This document shows, in pieces, positions 38,392 to 51,031 of a stretch of 64,000 bases of DNA. The stretch covers positions 24,368,501-24,432,500 of the forward strand of contig NC_083387.1 in the NCBI RefSeq assembly GCF_031755915.1. The letters are read 5' to 3'. The notes beneath the pieces are model-generated. The model was not told where the DNA came from. It saw only the letters and a program-made list of their open reading frames with translations, and did not search any database. The translations under genes were made by a program, and so were the position numbers. How positions within the stretch are numbered: position 1 is the first letter of the stretch; every line of letters starts with the position of its first letter. This stretch comes from Ziziphus jujuba (taxonomy: Eukaryota; Streptophyta; Magnoliopsida; Rosales; Rhamnaceae).

Positions 38392-40498
38392 TTCCCCCAC
38401 AAACAATGTTAGAAACTGTCCTGGCCTAAGACGGCATTTTGAAAGCTGTCTTTCTAAAACAGGACAAAAAGAATCTCCATGAACTAGCTGTAACTTACAA
38501 ATATATATTTATATATGAAAGTTACTCTTCTGCTCAGGAAATAATGATTCCTCGAAAACCCTCTGTGTTTTCTCATTTTATTTATTTATTTATTTATTTT
38601 TTCATAACGGCAACTCAGCTCTCCATATCTTTAAAATCACAGATACCCAGTCAAACTATAAATGGAAATTTCTATTGCCTATGCATCCACCTACTTTCGC
38701 TATTTTCCGGCACTTCAAAAAGTATCACCCTTACTCGCCGTTGTAGCGCGTGCTTTCTACTCTCACTGCACTTTTTTATTTTTTATTTTTTATTGTTTCC
38801 TGCAGCGGTAGAGTTGGGAGAATGGCAGGATGGGAATATCCAATGTCGACGCTGGCAAGTGGAATTGCGTTGCAGCCTGCTGACTTTTGATTTGAGCACT
38901 CACCTGTACTTCTTGAACGGGTTGGAAAATTTACCCTCCTCTTCGGCGCGTTTTAAGCACGCGCCAGTACTTTTCCTGCAGAACGGGGATTTTACTACTA
39001 CTCTCGGCGTTGGCACGTGGAATACATTATCATCTTAACTTTTGATTTGGGCACTCCAATTTACTTTTTCCTTTTTTTTAATCGTTTTGTAGAATGTGAC
39101 ATTTAAAACAATTTTTTTTTTTTTTTGGGGAATAGGGACATTTAAAACATATGCTAAAATAAGTAGGAAAGAACTCTATGGATAAAATTATTGGAGGATA
39201 GGCTAGACTAGAGTAGGGTCTTAATTATTCTTCCAACCTATTAAACAGAAACCTTTTTCTTAATTAGGACAATGTTCTTTATAAATAATTCAAGTCTTGA
39301 TTAGAAAGAGAAAAAAGATATAGTATTTGATTAATAAAATTAAATACATATTAAAAGATGAAAGAAAAACATAATAGAGAGGATATATATTTTCTCTTTT
39401 TTTGTTACAAGATAAGACACATAAATGGGATGGAGTATAAATGTAAAAAGGAAAGAAAGAGTGCATAAAAAGAAAAAGTATACAGAATAAAAGATGAAAT
39501 TATAAAATTCTTTTAGGTGTTGTTGAGAATGTATGCTTTCTATTTTAACCAAATAAATTATACCCATATTCTTTTAATTAATAAGTAACAATGATTAATG
39601 TGCATTTTAAATGACTATTTCATTAATTTTTTCCAAGAGAAATTACATACAACGATAGTGCAACAAGTGCTTAAACATCCAATGGAATCAACGAATAACA
39701 TCGTTGGTTTGATTTTTTAACCTTTTGTTTTGGATTGGATTAAAAGAATAAAAAAAATCAAAAAATCAATGTTGGATTAGTTCATATTGGTTTTTTGAAG
39801 TTAAAAGCAAATATAACTTAACCAATCTAGTTCAATGTTATCAGACATAAATTTGACTGATAGATTCATTCTATAAAAGAAAAAAAATTCAAAAAATTTA
39901 AAAATCTAACCCAATTAACTAAATTTATTTATAAATCCAATCAAAATAGAAATATAAATTTATTAACCAATTCAATCCAAACTGAATTTAATGCTGAAAT
40001 TGATTTGGATTTTATTAAAGCAAACTATAATTGATTGATTGTTTATTGCCTCAAATGGTTGCTTTTAAGCAATGAGCACCTTTAATTAACTACAAGCACT
40101 AAAATGTGAGGTGACGTAAATTTATTAGTTGGAAAATTAATGAACTTAGATATAGATTATTGGATTATGTAAAAGATTAGTGAAATTAAATATAGAGTAA
40201 TAAGACGTAATTTTTTAAATGGATAAAAATTAAAAGTTATAACAAGGATATCAAATTTATTTACTAATATTTGACAATATGTTAATGTTTAGTAAGTAAA
40301 ATTAATCTAAAACTGAGAAAATGAAGCCAATATAATTATATCACCTCATTTAATATCCAAAATTTAATGAATAAATATTTTAAAATGACTTCAGACCTTT
40401 TGTTTTTTAATAGAAATATATTGGAAAGGTATTGGAAAGGGAAAGGTTCATGGTTGGCATAATTTTGCAACTTCTGTTGGTAGACTTACCATTAGCAT

Positions 40499-40630
40499 CA
40501 TCAACTGAGGCAATCTATGTACATCTAGTGTACAGTCTCATACATCAACTGAGGCACTCTATGTGCATCTAGTGTACACTCTCATACATCAACTGAGGCA
40601 ATCTATGTGCATCTAGTGTATAGTTTCATA
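40499..40630. repeat. Three tandem copies of a 44-bp unit
   Basis: The unit starts CATCAACTGAGGCA and contains CATCTAGTGTA. Copies begin at 40499, 40543 and 40587 with only a few differences. It is a minisatellite with no gene link. Confidence 0.9.
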
Positions 40631-42252
40631 GGAACAATTAAGTTTTTGATACAAATGAGGATGGAATTATTGAAACAAGTCTTTCAATTATTAACGTTTT
40701 GCATTTTGGATCCTAATATATATATATATATTTTTTTTTTTTGCATTTTGATATTTAAATTTCAATTTCTTTTACATTTCGATTATTTAACCATTATTTT
40801 TTTTTTTTTTAGTAGGGTTGAAATATATGGTGCATTCATAGGGGAACAAAACACAGGCTTGCAGGGGCTATGGCTCCCATTCTCTCCCAAATTAATATCT
40901 TTGCCTTTTTAAAGTTGCTTCAAACAAATTTAAAATTAATAGAAAATTAAGTATTTGCCCCCTCATAATTAAGATATCATATTGATTTTGATGTAATAAA
41001 TAATTTTATATATAAAAACATAAATATAAAATTATTTCCATAAAGCTTCTAATATTTTATATATGTATATAAAAAACTCAACTAACAATTCGTGTTTTTA
41101 TTTTACCAAAATGAATAAGTATAATTCTAGTTTTTTAAGATTTTTAAATATATGGTTTTTCTTTAACATTTAAAATTCTAATTTAATCTCACAAACAATA
41201 TATTTGTTTAAAATTTTTTGTTCTTCTAGACCATGGCCTCCTAAGTTAAACTTTGCTACACTGTAGGTGCACTTTAACACAACATATACAAATCTTGTAA
41301 GGTCGTCCTATTTTACAATTTTACTATTTATTGCTGTAGTATATGCAAATATATATATGGTATCAAAATTGTTAAAAAAATTTGATAAAAAAATGTTAAA
41401 AATGCACAATTTTTTAATTTTTAAAAAACAAAATATCAAAAAAAAAAAAAAAGAAAAGTAAAAGGTAAAAGCTTAATAATCAAGGACATGCTAAAAATTT
41501 GATTAAAAAAATGCAAAATATTTTAATTTTTAAGGAACAAAATATATTAAAAAAAAAAAAAGTAAAAGCTTAATAATTAAGAAAAGTCCCTACTGAAGCA
41601 TCTAACTTCGAAATTTGGACCGTGTCACGAAATTGGTATTATCACCAGCTCTCAGTACATCAGAGCTTGGGTCGAGAAGGTAAAAGAACTCTGCCACTAC
41701 CAATCCATAACAAAAACTTAACCTACCTGAAAAGACGTAAACACCCCTACTCTGCAACCACCGAGCTATTCCTACTGGTAGATTCAAGATATTCACCCAA
41801 CCGTTACTGCTACTCTATGTTTTGTCTAAATGACTTTTACATTAAACACCTTCTACATTTTTCTACTCTGACTTAAAATTTTTAATATTATAATTTTTCA
41901 CTTAATACGCTTTGAGTTCCGAGTAGCAGTAAATTGCGAACGTGCCACTCTTTCTCTATATCTTCCCCTTCCCCACTCGCAGCTTTTGTTTGTTGGGAAA
42001 AAAAAAAAAAAAAAAAGAAAGAGAAAGAAATACAGTTACAAAGCTACTGTGAATTTTTTTTTTTCTTTTACATATAAATATAGAGAGAGAAATAGAGAAA
42101 TTTTAAAACTGTGTTTTTCTGGAGAGACAATAGCAAAAGCTTCGTGTACTGTGGGAGTGAGAGAGTGTTTGGGATCGTGCAAAGGAAAATAAAATAAATT
42201 GGAAGGAAATTCAGGATAGTGGTTAAAGCGAGCCCTAGATATTCGGGGAAAA

Positions 42253-45200
42253 ATGGCTTCGCCGAAGGTGGTGATGGCCTCCACGTCAACGACTAATCCG
42301 GATCTGCCACGACAGTCATCTATATGTTCCATCTCTACCATCATCGCCGATCTCCAACACGCCGATGATAGTAGAAACTTCGCTTCCATGAACATGGACG
42401 ATCTCCTCAAGAACATGTACCCTTCCTCCGAACCACCACCACCACAACAACAACAACAACAACAATCCGACTCCGCCTTCCCCGCCGGCGGAGGACTTGT
42501 TGATGCCGGCGGTGGTGGCGCGTCGATCTCACGGCAGGGGAGTTACTCGCTGCCGAAAGCAGTTGGGAGCAGGACAGTGGAGGAGGTTTGGAAGGCAATC
42601 GTGGCCGGAGGAGAGAGTGATCGGAGACCCGAGGACAGAGATGGCGGCGGTGGCGGTGGTGGTGGTGGTTTGGAGGAGATGACGTTGGAGGATTTCTTGA
42701 CGAAGGCTGGGGCGGTGAGAGAGGAGGATGTGAGAGTTCCTCAGGTTGTCGGTTATGGTGGTCAGTTTCAGATGCAGTCTCAGGGTGTTGAGGCTCCGAT
42801 GATCGTGGCATATGGAAATGGAAGTAGTGGACGTGGAACTGCTGGGAGAGGAAAGAGAAGAGCCGTGGAGGAGCCTCTTGATAAGGCTACGCAGCAGAAG
42901 CAGAGAAGGATGATCAAGAACAGAGAGTCCGCTGCCAGGTCTAGAGAGCGCAAGCAGGTTTCTTGCAAACAATTTTTTTTTTTCTGTTTTAATTTACCTG
43001 CTTGTTTACCGAGAAAATGGAAGACAAAGAAAAGAAAATTGGAGTTCCTTTCGGTTATATTTTCATTATTGACATTGTTGCATGTAAACCGGGGGGGGGG
43101 GGGGGGGGGCGGGTGGTGTGGTTGGAATTAAAAAAAATGAAGGTTTCAGTAATAAATTCTTCAGCATTTAGAAACTGAAAAACTTAGATGGTATATTCAA
43201 ATGGTAGCAGTAGTTCTTGATCAGAACTTTTTTTTTCCCCCCCTCACTTTTTTTCAGTTTTGAGTCCTCAAGAGATCGATTTGCATTTCTGTATTTTGTG
43301 GTCCCATTTTCTCTCAGTTCAGACTAATTAGATTCGAAGTGGGATATTTTCTTCTCCGGTTTCTTTTTTTTGTTCCCTTTAAATTCTTATGCCCTCTTTG
43401 GATGATAAATAAACATGAATTTTGTGCCCTAACTAAAATCTTTGGTTTGAGTGGAAGATGCATGAAGTATTTTCAATTTACACTAGATTCCATAATATTT
43501 AGTATACTTTTTTTAAAAGATAAATTCTTGTCTACATATGATTTTAATTTGTGTGTACACGTGTGTTGTTCTTGTTGTTCTTTTTTTTTATTTTTTATTT
43601 TTTTTTATTTTTTATTTATTGGGTTTTAGGCTTACACAATTGAGCTAGAATCTCTAGTGACACGGCTGGAGGAGGAGAATGCAAGGCTTTTGAGAGAAGA
43701 GGTATGTAATCTAGACGATATGGGGATTTTGATATACACTGTAGCTATGGTTTTAGCGCGTTGTAACAAATCTATGTTTTCTTTACTTTTCCTTTCTATT
43801 CATCGTCTTTAGTTTCATCCTCATCCTCAATGTTGCTGTATTTCGATTTTAACTGGTTTTGAAGACAGTTTGTCTGGTGTGTGTTATTTTAAACTGGTAA
43901 AACTTCATTGTAATGTAGTAGGTGTATCACTAGCTTATTTTAAATCTGAGGGGCTTTGATACTTTATTGGTCCCAAAGAATACCACTGCAAATTGGGTTT
44001 TTTACACGTTGATGTTACTGTGAATGATAACCTCACATGATCACCATATAATGTTTTCAAGGTTGCAATTATTAGATCTTTTATGCAGAAATCATTATTG
44101 GCAATTTCTGATAAATCAACCCTTTGGATGCAGGCTGAGCAGAAGAAAGAGAGGTTTAAGCAGGTATGTGTTATGTGCTTCTTTCTTTTGTTAAGGCCTA
44201 GGTATCGTATTTTGGTTCTACTGTGTGGTCATTGCTATCTAAAACAATTTATCATTGCTGAAAAAATAATTTAGTTCCTTAGATATTGGCATGGCTTGCA
44301 TAGTTTAAACATTTGGTAATTCCATTCTAGAATAAGTTGGATGGTTTCCCGTGCATAGAGGGTCTAGCTTGAAAAATTGTATTTGGGAACATTTCTGCAA
44401 ATTGAACAAAGGGTTGCAGTGGAAAAGGATTTGAAAAATTCATAGAAACAGAGTAAATTTGAACTAAAAAGCTTGAAGTTTTATTACTCTTATGATAAAT
44501 AAATAGCTGATGAAATCAGAGAAACATTTTATTCATACTGTAATGAGAGGTAGGTGTGCTTTCTTTTTATTTAGGCTTATCCTTATATTTTGGAGATTTA
44601 TGAAACTGATATGTATTTGGTTATCTACTTATATTAAGTTCTTTTGTGTCTTCTGTGATGATCTCTCCTAAAGATTTGAGCATGTTTGACAAAGAAGTAC
44701 CAGTTAGCGTTTCTTTGCTTTGCCGCATTCAAATGCATGTAAATTTAGTAAATTCTACATTTGAGAATTGTGTGCATAGTGGTAGATAAAAATATATTGA
44801 GCAACCATTTTCTGTTGATGGTTTAGAGTTAAGGATGTGCTTTGACCAATTAAATACTAAGCCCTAGTCTTAAGTAGAAACAACCCTGTTGTGGTACTTA
44901 TAGGATAAAAAAACTATAAGTGAGTTGTTATTTAAAGCTTTTTGGGCGGCTTCATGTATGCTTCACCTGTTTGTGAAAGCCCAAAAGACTCAAAATTTGT
45001 CTTTTGAATCGAGTTGTGTATGTTGTACATTTAGCTTGTTTATAGATGTAGCACTCACCAGTCACCCCCACTTGTAGGCAGGTCCTGTAGCTAAGAAAGG
45101 AATTACTTGTTGAACCTAAGAAATTATACATTAGTGTCAGCATAATTCAAACTTGAGAATAAACAGACAACCACACCTCTGATAGCATGTAATGCTATAA

Positions 45201-46705
45201 TTGCTCCTAAAATTAAGTTGTTAGGAAGTGTATCCAACCTATAATCAAACCAGAATATTGTGCAATAGCAGTAAACTCACACATATTAGGTGTGTCAAAT
45301 CCTGGCTTTTAAACAATTAAAAATAGACAAATCCATAATGTATCATTTCTACATCGGGTATCTGGAGTGTTCCTTCATAGATACAACAAATAGAAATGGG
45401 GTTTCTTTTGTTTGTGAAGTTAATTCTTGGATCCAAAACTACATATGTGGGTGGAATTGTGATTGGAAGATAAAGCAATTGCTGGAAATAATTTCCCCTC
45501 GTTAAGATTGATACTATTATATTGAATAAGATGCAGCAAATTCATTTTGGGAAGCATGTAAAATTTCATTTGAGGAGAGGTTTAATGTACTCTCTGGAGC
45601 TTCATCATACAAGAGAAATAATGGTGCCTAATATACTTGCATATGGGATTTATATCCCTAGAGGCTATGTTGAATGCTAAATTGGTTTTCAATACATCCT
45701 CATAAGTTTGTTAATCTTTAATAAAATTCCAACTTTTAACTTTAGAGTTTTTGAATTTAGAAGTGCATCTTATACTTTTTGGGCTTTTCAGGTATTTCTG
45801 AGTGTGTTCTTATCTTGCCATATTAACATAGCAAGGAAATAAGGGTGCCTAATATACTTGCATATCGGATTTATATCCCTGGAGGCTATGTTGAATGTTA
45901 AATTGGTTTTCAATACATCCTAATAAGTTTGTTAACCTTTTATATAATTCCAACTTTTAACTTTAGAGTTTTTGAAGTTAAAAGTGAATTTTATACTTTC
46001 TGGGCTTTTCAGGTATTTCTGAGTGTGTTCTTATCTTGCCATATTAACATAGCAAAGGAATACAATTTTATCTGAATCCTCTACTGGGTTTATGCCATTT
46101 TTTGGCCTAAGAGAACTTGTTAAGTCATTATGAGTGTTCATATTACTCGGTTGAATTATTGGTGTTAAATTATCTACTGACTGATTCTCTGAATAATTAC
46201 TGTGTTCATATTATTGGTGGGTTTACTGAAGCTGTGTCGCATTATTCTGAGGAGACATACTATTTAGAGGATTGTAACCTTCTGCTACTACCAGAACAAT
46301 GTCGCTTATGTCTTGATGTTCACATTTTCCGTGAAATAGCTTAATTTGAAAAAAAAGAAAAAAGAAAAATGTCCACTTTTATAAATAACGACTTGGTATA
46401 GATGGTATTCAGCCGTAAAATGTCCACTTTCATAAGTAATGATATGTTATTGATGGAATTCAACTATAAAATTGCATTGCCTTCAGAACTTGCACCATCT
46501 GTGCGATTATAGTGATAATGCTTATTTTAATTTTTCAAATTTAGCACACAGAATACCTTTAAAGTCTTAATTCATTGGAGATGCAACCTTCTATTATTAT
46601 TTTATTGGTTTATTTGACTTGCAGCTCATGGAGAACCTCATTCCAATGGTGGAAAAGCAAAAACAACCCCGTGTTCTACGTAGAGTTCATTCTATGAGCT
46701 GGTAG
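42253..46705 (+). CDS. GBF4: Group A bZIP transcription factor, GBF4/EEL-like
   Basis: Exons 42253-42957, 43630-43701, 44134-44163 and 46625-46705 join in frame to 295 residues. Group A conserved motifs appear in order: RQSSICSISTIIADLQ (about residues 20-35, a kinase-site motif), RTVEEVWKAI, and TLEDFLTKAGAV. The basic region then reads RRMIKNRESAARSRERKQ, where N-x7-R contacts DNA, followed by a leucine zipper spread over exons 2-4 (AYTIELESLVTRLEEENARL). The C-terminus is LRRVHSMSW, matching the family's end motif. Q7 and long glycine runs are low-complexity linkers. Group A bZIPs bind ABRE/G-box ACGT elements in ABA and seed programmes, with activity set by phosphorylation. Intron 3 is long (2.46 kb) and contains a 221-bp tandem duplication. 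The choice of GBF4 over EEL or ABF relatives rests on the short C-terminus. Confidence 0.9.
43091..43109 (+). repeat. Nineteen-G homopolymer in bZIP intron 1
   Basis: A run of nineteen G is followed by CGGG, on the coding strand of the first intron. Such a tract could form a G-quadruplex in DNA or in the pre-mRNA, and its length is also prone to sequencing error. Confidence 0.8.
45623..46064. repeat. 221-bp tandem duplication in bZIP intron 3
   Basis: The block from GGTGCCTAATATACTTGCAT at 45623 recurs at 45844 and continues to CATATTAACATAGCAA in both copies. The copies are about 90% or more identical by eye. It lies wholly inside intron 3, far from the splice sites. Confidence 0.9.
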
Positions 46706-48622
46706 ATCACTAAAATTCTCGATCCTGTTTATTGATAAGATTTCCATGGTGGCTTGGATTGAAGACAGTTATATTTTAGAGATGATATTGGAGTGGGGGT
46801 GAAAAAAAAAAAAAAAAAAAAAAGAGAGTTTTGAAGAGATTGAAAGAGAATGATTTCTGGGGTGATTAACCTTCAGAAGTTAAAAGAATAGTAGTTGAAG
46901 TAGACCTGTAAAGAGAACCAGAATGCAGCTAATTACATCAATTGATTTCAGAAGAGATGATATGTGCCCCTTTAATACAAAGTTTATAGGAAAGAATTCT
47001 TGGGAACTTGTTGATTTGCATAGTTAGGTGCTTGTAGAAAAAGAAAAATGTCCTTTTTTACAGAATTAGTGGTAGGTCTTCATCCATGATGCAGTTGGGA
47101 AGGAGGAGCTGATAATTGGACTAATTATACTAATAATATATGTTAATTTATAAGTATATTTGTTTATTAAAGTGAATTTAGCTGATAGCATTATTTTAAA
47201 AACTCTTTGATATCTGATATTGGAATCGCTTAGATGCAGGTCTTGTTTAATGTTTCTTCAAAAGTTGTTTGGTTCCTGTATATAATTTTGATTATCGAAA
47301 ATGTAAATCCTAGCATATATGGTTTTAAGAATTGGATATGAGGAGCTAGAATGTGGAAGGGAAGTTATAAACTGTATGCAGATTTTATGTTTATGTAATT
47401 ATAAAATGTCACATAAATTAGAGGTAATTTTGTTTTTAATAAAAGTGAATTTTTGGGGTTAAAGATTTAATGTAAGCATAACCGATATGGGGTTACATTT
47501 TACATTTTAAATATTCATTTTTAAAATTAACCAAACCGATCCAATTTTAAAAATATTATTGAAGTATGATGGACAAACTTTCTTTAGTAAAGATTTTTAT
47601 TTTTTAAACTTTCTTTTTCTTTTTTAGGTGGGAGTAATTTAGTGGATTGAGAAAATAAAAATAGAAGTTGTAAAAGTGATTTTTTAGGGAATGTAAATAC
47701 TGCATCCCTTTAAAAACGTATAATGAATTACAAATGGGTTGTCACAATTATTAGATAAATAAAAGATCAAACTACTGGAAGGGTATGGCGTTTTTATTAA
47801 ACTATTTAAAGGTCCTTAACGTAAGAGTGGAAATCGGTTTATTCAGCAAAAAGAGTGGACATTGGTAAGCTCAACTAAACCGATCATTGTCAGTTTGGGT
47901 CGGTTCCGTGTGGCTTTAGTCTAGGTTCATTTTTGTTAAAAGAAAAATTATATATATATTTTTTAAAAAATAAAATATTTTTAGTATGTTTTTAATAATT
48001 TGTATTTAATATTAAATATAATTTTTTAAATTAAATAATTTAAAATATTACAAAATTTATCAAATATATTGAGAAATGTTATGGTGCAAACGGTCTGTAT
48101 GCGAATCATGGGTATTAATCATGGTTTTTTTTAAAAATCGTCGTCAAATAAAAACAATCATTAATATTCACAATTCAGATACGGATTATCCGCACCATAG
48201 ACATAACCTATATATATTTATGTACAAGTTCAGTTTGGTTGGTTTAGTAGAATTGAAAATCATCCAATCCAAAATCAAATTGATTATACGATAAGAAGCG
48301 AAACCGAGTCAATTCATTCGATTGATTTAAATAGGTATAATTCGATTTATACCTATCCAAAAACGGAACATATCAAATCGAATCGGTGTAATTCGATTGA
48401 TTTAAACAATTTGGTTTATGCCTATTCTTTAATTAGCATATGATTTTTTTTTTCTTGTATATAAAACTTTAATTTATAAATAAAAAAATAGTTCATAGAA
48501 TGTAGAGGATGAAAAATTCTGAATTACAGTAGAATCCAAAAAATTAAAATGAATTATATAATATATTTGTAATTTTAAAACATTTGAGATATGGAACATA
48601 TTAACACTTTTTTGAATGAGAT
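46706..48622. other. 3' flank of the bZIP gene and intergenic DNA
   Basis: The 3' UTR presumably extends a few hundred bases. Beyond it the DNA is AT-rich, with repeated TTCGATTGATTTAAA motifs around 48310-48410 that resemble subterminal repeats of a decayed DNA transposon. No gene is visible. The stretch ends at the Copia target site. Confidence 0.5.
48078..48207. mobile_element. Hairpin MITE related to that at 33532
   Basis: The left arm begins GTTATGGTGCAAACGG and the right arm ends CCGCACCATAGACATAAC. The arms pair over roughly 40 bases down to ATTAAT. The terminal ATGGTGC... is shared with the element at 33532. No coding capacity. Confidence 0.55.
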
Positions 48623-49347
48623 TATTAGGAAACAAACCTCTTTTACATCTCAGGGTGCGTTTGGTACGCAAGACAGGTTCAGATCGAATAGGATCGGACA
48701 GGATAGAATAGTGCAGTCCTGTATTTGGTATAGTTTCGGACTGAATGATGGACTAGTTGTTTCATGTTTGGTGCAAAATTAGACTGGATTGGACTATTTT
48801 AAAATTTTTTAATTTTTTTTAAAAGAAAAATTATAAAATTCTATTTATAATTACAATAAAAAATAATGTACTTAATTAATATTGGAAATTGATATAGAGT
48901 TTATTTACATATTTCATTTACCATTTTTATTACATCCACAAACTATATTAATTTGTAATTTTAAAATTAAATGAAAATTAAATTATAACATAATATTTTA
49001 TAAATAAAAATTAATAAGAAATAAAGTTAAGTAATGAAATTTTGTAATTGTAATTTTGTTTTTACATTGTAATTAAATTGTAATTTTTTTTACACCCACA
49101 AATTACGTTAATATATGGTTTTCAAAACAAATTAAAATGATATTATAATATGGTAAATCATATGTACAAATAAATAAAGTTAACATCATATTTAATTAAA
49201 AACTTGTTGATAAGTACGATTTCACATACTTGTCTCCATACAAATGTATATATTTGATTTTACACCAATAATCTACTTATATGCCAAATAAGTAAATACA
49301 TCCATTGATAGTAATCCAAACAAACAGCCAATTATAAAACCATTACG

Positions 49348-49590
49348 TCACTCATTATTCAAGTTGGCACATGTATGTGCGGTGATATGTTGTATTGGAT
49401 TTGCCTCATTTAGATTCCTCATCATTCGTTCTACATACTCAGCATATGCTATTTCAGCTTCTTCAGCTGTATTATAGGCTTGGTATAAATTATCTTTAAA
49501 TCCTTGCACCTGTTGATGACATTCAGGCCAAGAATTATATATTCCTGGTTGTCTACCTTCAAACACAACATAAACTCTTCTCCTTGCCAT
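49348..49590 (-). CDS. Small protein with RNase H1 N-terminal (hybrid-binding, viroplasmin-type) domain
   Basis: The 80-residue open frame lies inside the Harbinger element, downstream of the Myb-like gene and on the same strand. It begins MARRRVYVVFEGRQPGIYNS, then has W-x-E-C, QVQGFKDN and a closing EEAEIAYAEY helix. GRxPGIYxSWxEC...QVxGF is the pattern of the domain at the N-terminus of eukaryotic RNase H1, which binds RNA-DNA hybrids; related domains occur in caulimovirus inclusion proteins. No catalytic RNase H domain follows. An acceptor-like TATGCAG|G ten bases upstream of the ATG suggests that it is a downstream exon of a spliced transcript. Unlike its neighbours it has no stop or frameshift. 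It may be a third transposon protein or a captured host domain. Confidence 0.6.
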   Translation of the reverse strand: MARRRVYVVFEGRQPGIYNSWPECHQQVQGFKDNLYQAYNTAEEAEIAYAEYVERMMRNLNEANPIQHITAHTCANLNNE

Positions 49591-49877
49591 TCAATGTTCC
49601 TGCATATTATAATAAATTATAACATAATATAATAAGATAATAATAAAATTAGACAAAATAACAATTAACTAAATCAATCAGGTGCATATTAATACACTAA
49701 AACATAACACATGCTTCATATAAGTGTCTTTACATACATAATTAGATACGAACATCCATTACCATACCACATGTCCATAAACAACCATACAACATATGTC
49801 CATAAAGTTCACATCCAAGTGTTCATAGTTATTATCCCCTCATACATAGTCTTAAATATATGATACACAACAACACT

Positions 49878-50835
49878 TAGTAATTTAAAATTTTTCTAGC
49901 AAATTCAATCTTGCCCATATCCGTTCTAATAATCTTAAAAACCTCAACGTTCGATGGATCCAATCTCATTACCTTAGAGATTTCGAGATTGTCATCAACA
50001 GAGAAGCCTAACCTGTCAAGCTCCATAGCTAAGTATTGTGGATAATTGGCTTCAGATTTATCTTACTTTGCAGCCAATTTATCAAACAATTTCTTTGCTA
50101 CATTGCCAAACCCGTTCACAATGTCATCATCCTTCAATCCAGATTTTCTCTTACCTCTTGATTTGGGTCGGGTAGACGGTTCACTATGGATTTCATTCAC
50201 AGACATTGGAGAACACACATCATTAAATTGTTCATTTCCACTCCAAATTCAAATCATTGACCATATCGATTGGAGTTTGTGCTCCATGTCCCATTGCCCG
50301 ATCCTTTTCAAAAATACTAGCAAGCCTCTCATATAGCGGAATTGGTTTACTTCTCCATGCCTTTGCACTTGGGTTACTCTAAAATAAAAAAACAAACTTT
50401 TACTTGTAAACAATAGAAAAACATAACTTCATATATCAAGTGAAAAAATTCAATGAAAACTCATGTCCAAAGTTTCAAAACCTGCATATATGCTTTCCAA
50501 ACTTCGTTACTATCAACTTCCACACATTTAAGAGAGTCATTCCATCCGAAGCCACTTTTATTTAGCATATCATATATTATACCGTATTATTTCTTCCACT
50601 TTTTCAGGTTTGACTCAATGTGTGGATTTGTTCACAAGCCCGAATTAGGACATATCTCAGCCAATCGCCTCTCAATCATAGTAATTGTGCCAGGCTTGAA
50701 TGATCCGGTGTCACACCGCTGCCCACTAGCTACAACCTCATCTAAAATAAGCAGCAAAGCATCTTCCTCCCCTTTACTCCATGTACCTCTAGATTCAATC
50801 CCTCGGATATCGTGACTGCTACCTCCAACTTCCAT
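49878..50835 (-). pseudogene. Harbinger Myb/SANT-like DNA-binding protein, broken
   Basis: This is the second protein of PIF/Harbinger elements, which helps the transposase bind DNA and enter the nucleus. Exon 1 (50835-50482) begins MEVGGSSHDIRGIES and carries the trihelix-like TWSKGEEDALLLILDE..., with SNLKKWKK and GWNDSLKCVEV. Exon 2 (from about 50381) includes SNPSAKAWRSKPIPLYERL and ends with a conserved C-terminal helix region (KIIRTDMGKIEFARKI). In-frame stops interrupt exon 1 after CPNSGL and after KKWKK, one more occurs in exon 2 (AAK-stop-DKSEANY), and a frameshift lies near 50240. The element therefore cannot make this protein. Confidence 0.85.
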
Positions 50836-51031
50836 TTCTATTGAAATACAAATTTTTATGATTTCAATAATACAATAACAGCAAGCAAATAACAGCAAGA
50901 AAATAAGAAAAAATCATTCACAGATGACAACAATGGCATATAATATAAATTGGTTTTCATACAAATGATCCAAGATGTTTAACAAACAGTATAAAATAAA
51001 ACAATTACAAGAGCATTAAAACACTCGACCA

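Larger units (their letters stand above)
36742..42252. other. Intergenic region between the VIT pseudogene and the bZIP gene
   Basis: The stretch is AT-rich, with a 44-bp triple tandem repeat at 40499, a TTA array at 38359 and degraded repeat-like pieces. An open frame of 199 codons at 38439-39038 has no recognisable domain and low-complexity stretches. Its end contains a loosely repeated pair of segments ending ACTTTTGATTTGRGCACTC. The part just before 42253 should be the bZIP promoter and 5' UTR. Confidence 0.5.

Noticed and set aside
38439..39038. 199-codon open frame on the plus strand
   Set aside because: It has poly-Phe/Leu low complexity, no domain I recognise, no plausible splice structure and no conservation evidence. 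It is probably chance or a decayed repeat.
39690..40030. TTGGATT/AATCCAA-rich stretch resembling hAT subterminal repeats
   Set aside because: I could not find matching terminal inverted repeats or a target duplication.
40860..41264. Candidate hAT-like element starting CAGGGGCTATGG and ending ...CTACACTG
   Set aside because: The ends match only weakly and no 8-bp flanking duplication is visible.
41602..41796. Fragment with ATTGGTATTATCACCAGC resembling a retroelement primer-binding region
   Set aside because: It is too short and altered, with no LTR boundary on either side; recorded only as a possible retroelement scrap.
42407..42972. Minus-strand open frames opposite bZIP exon 1
   Set aside because: They are shadows of the GC-rich, Gly/Gln-rich coding exon, with His/Pro/Ser low complexity.
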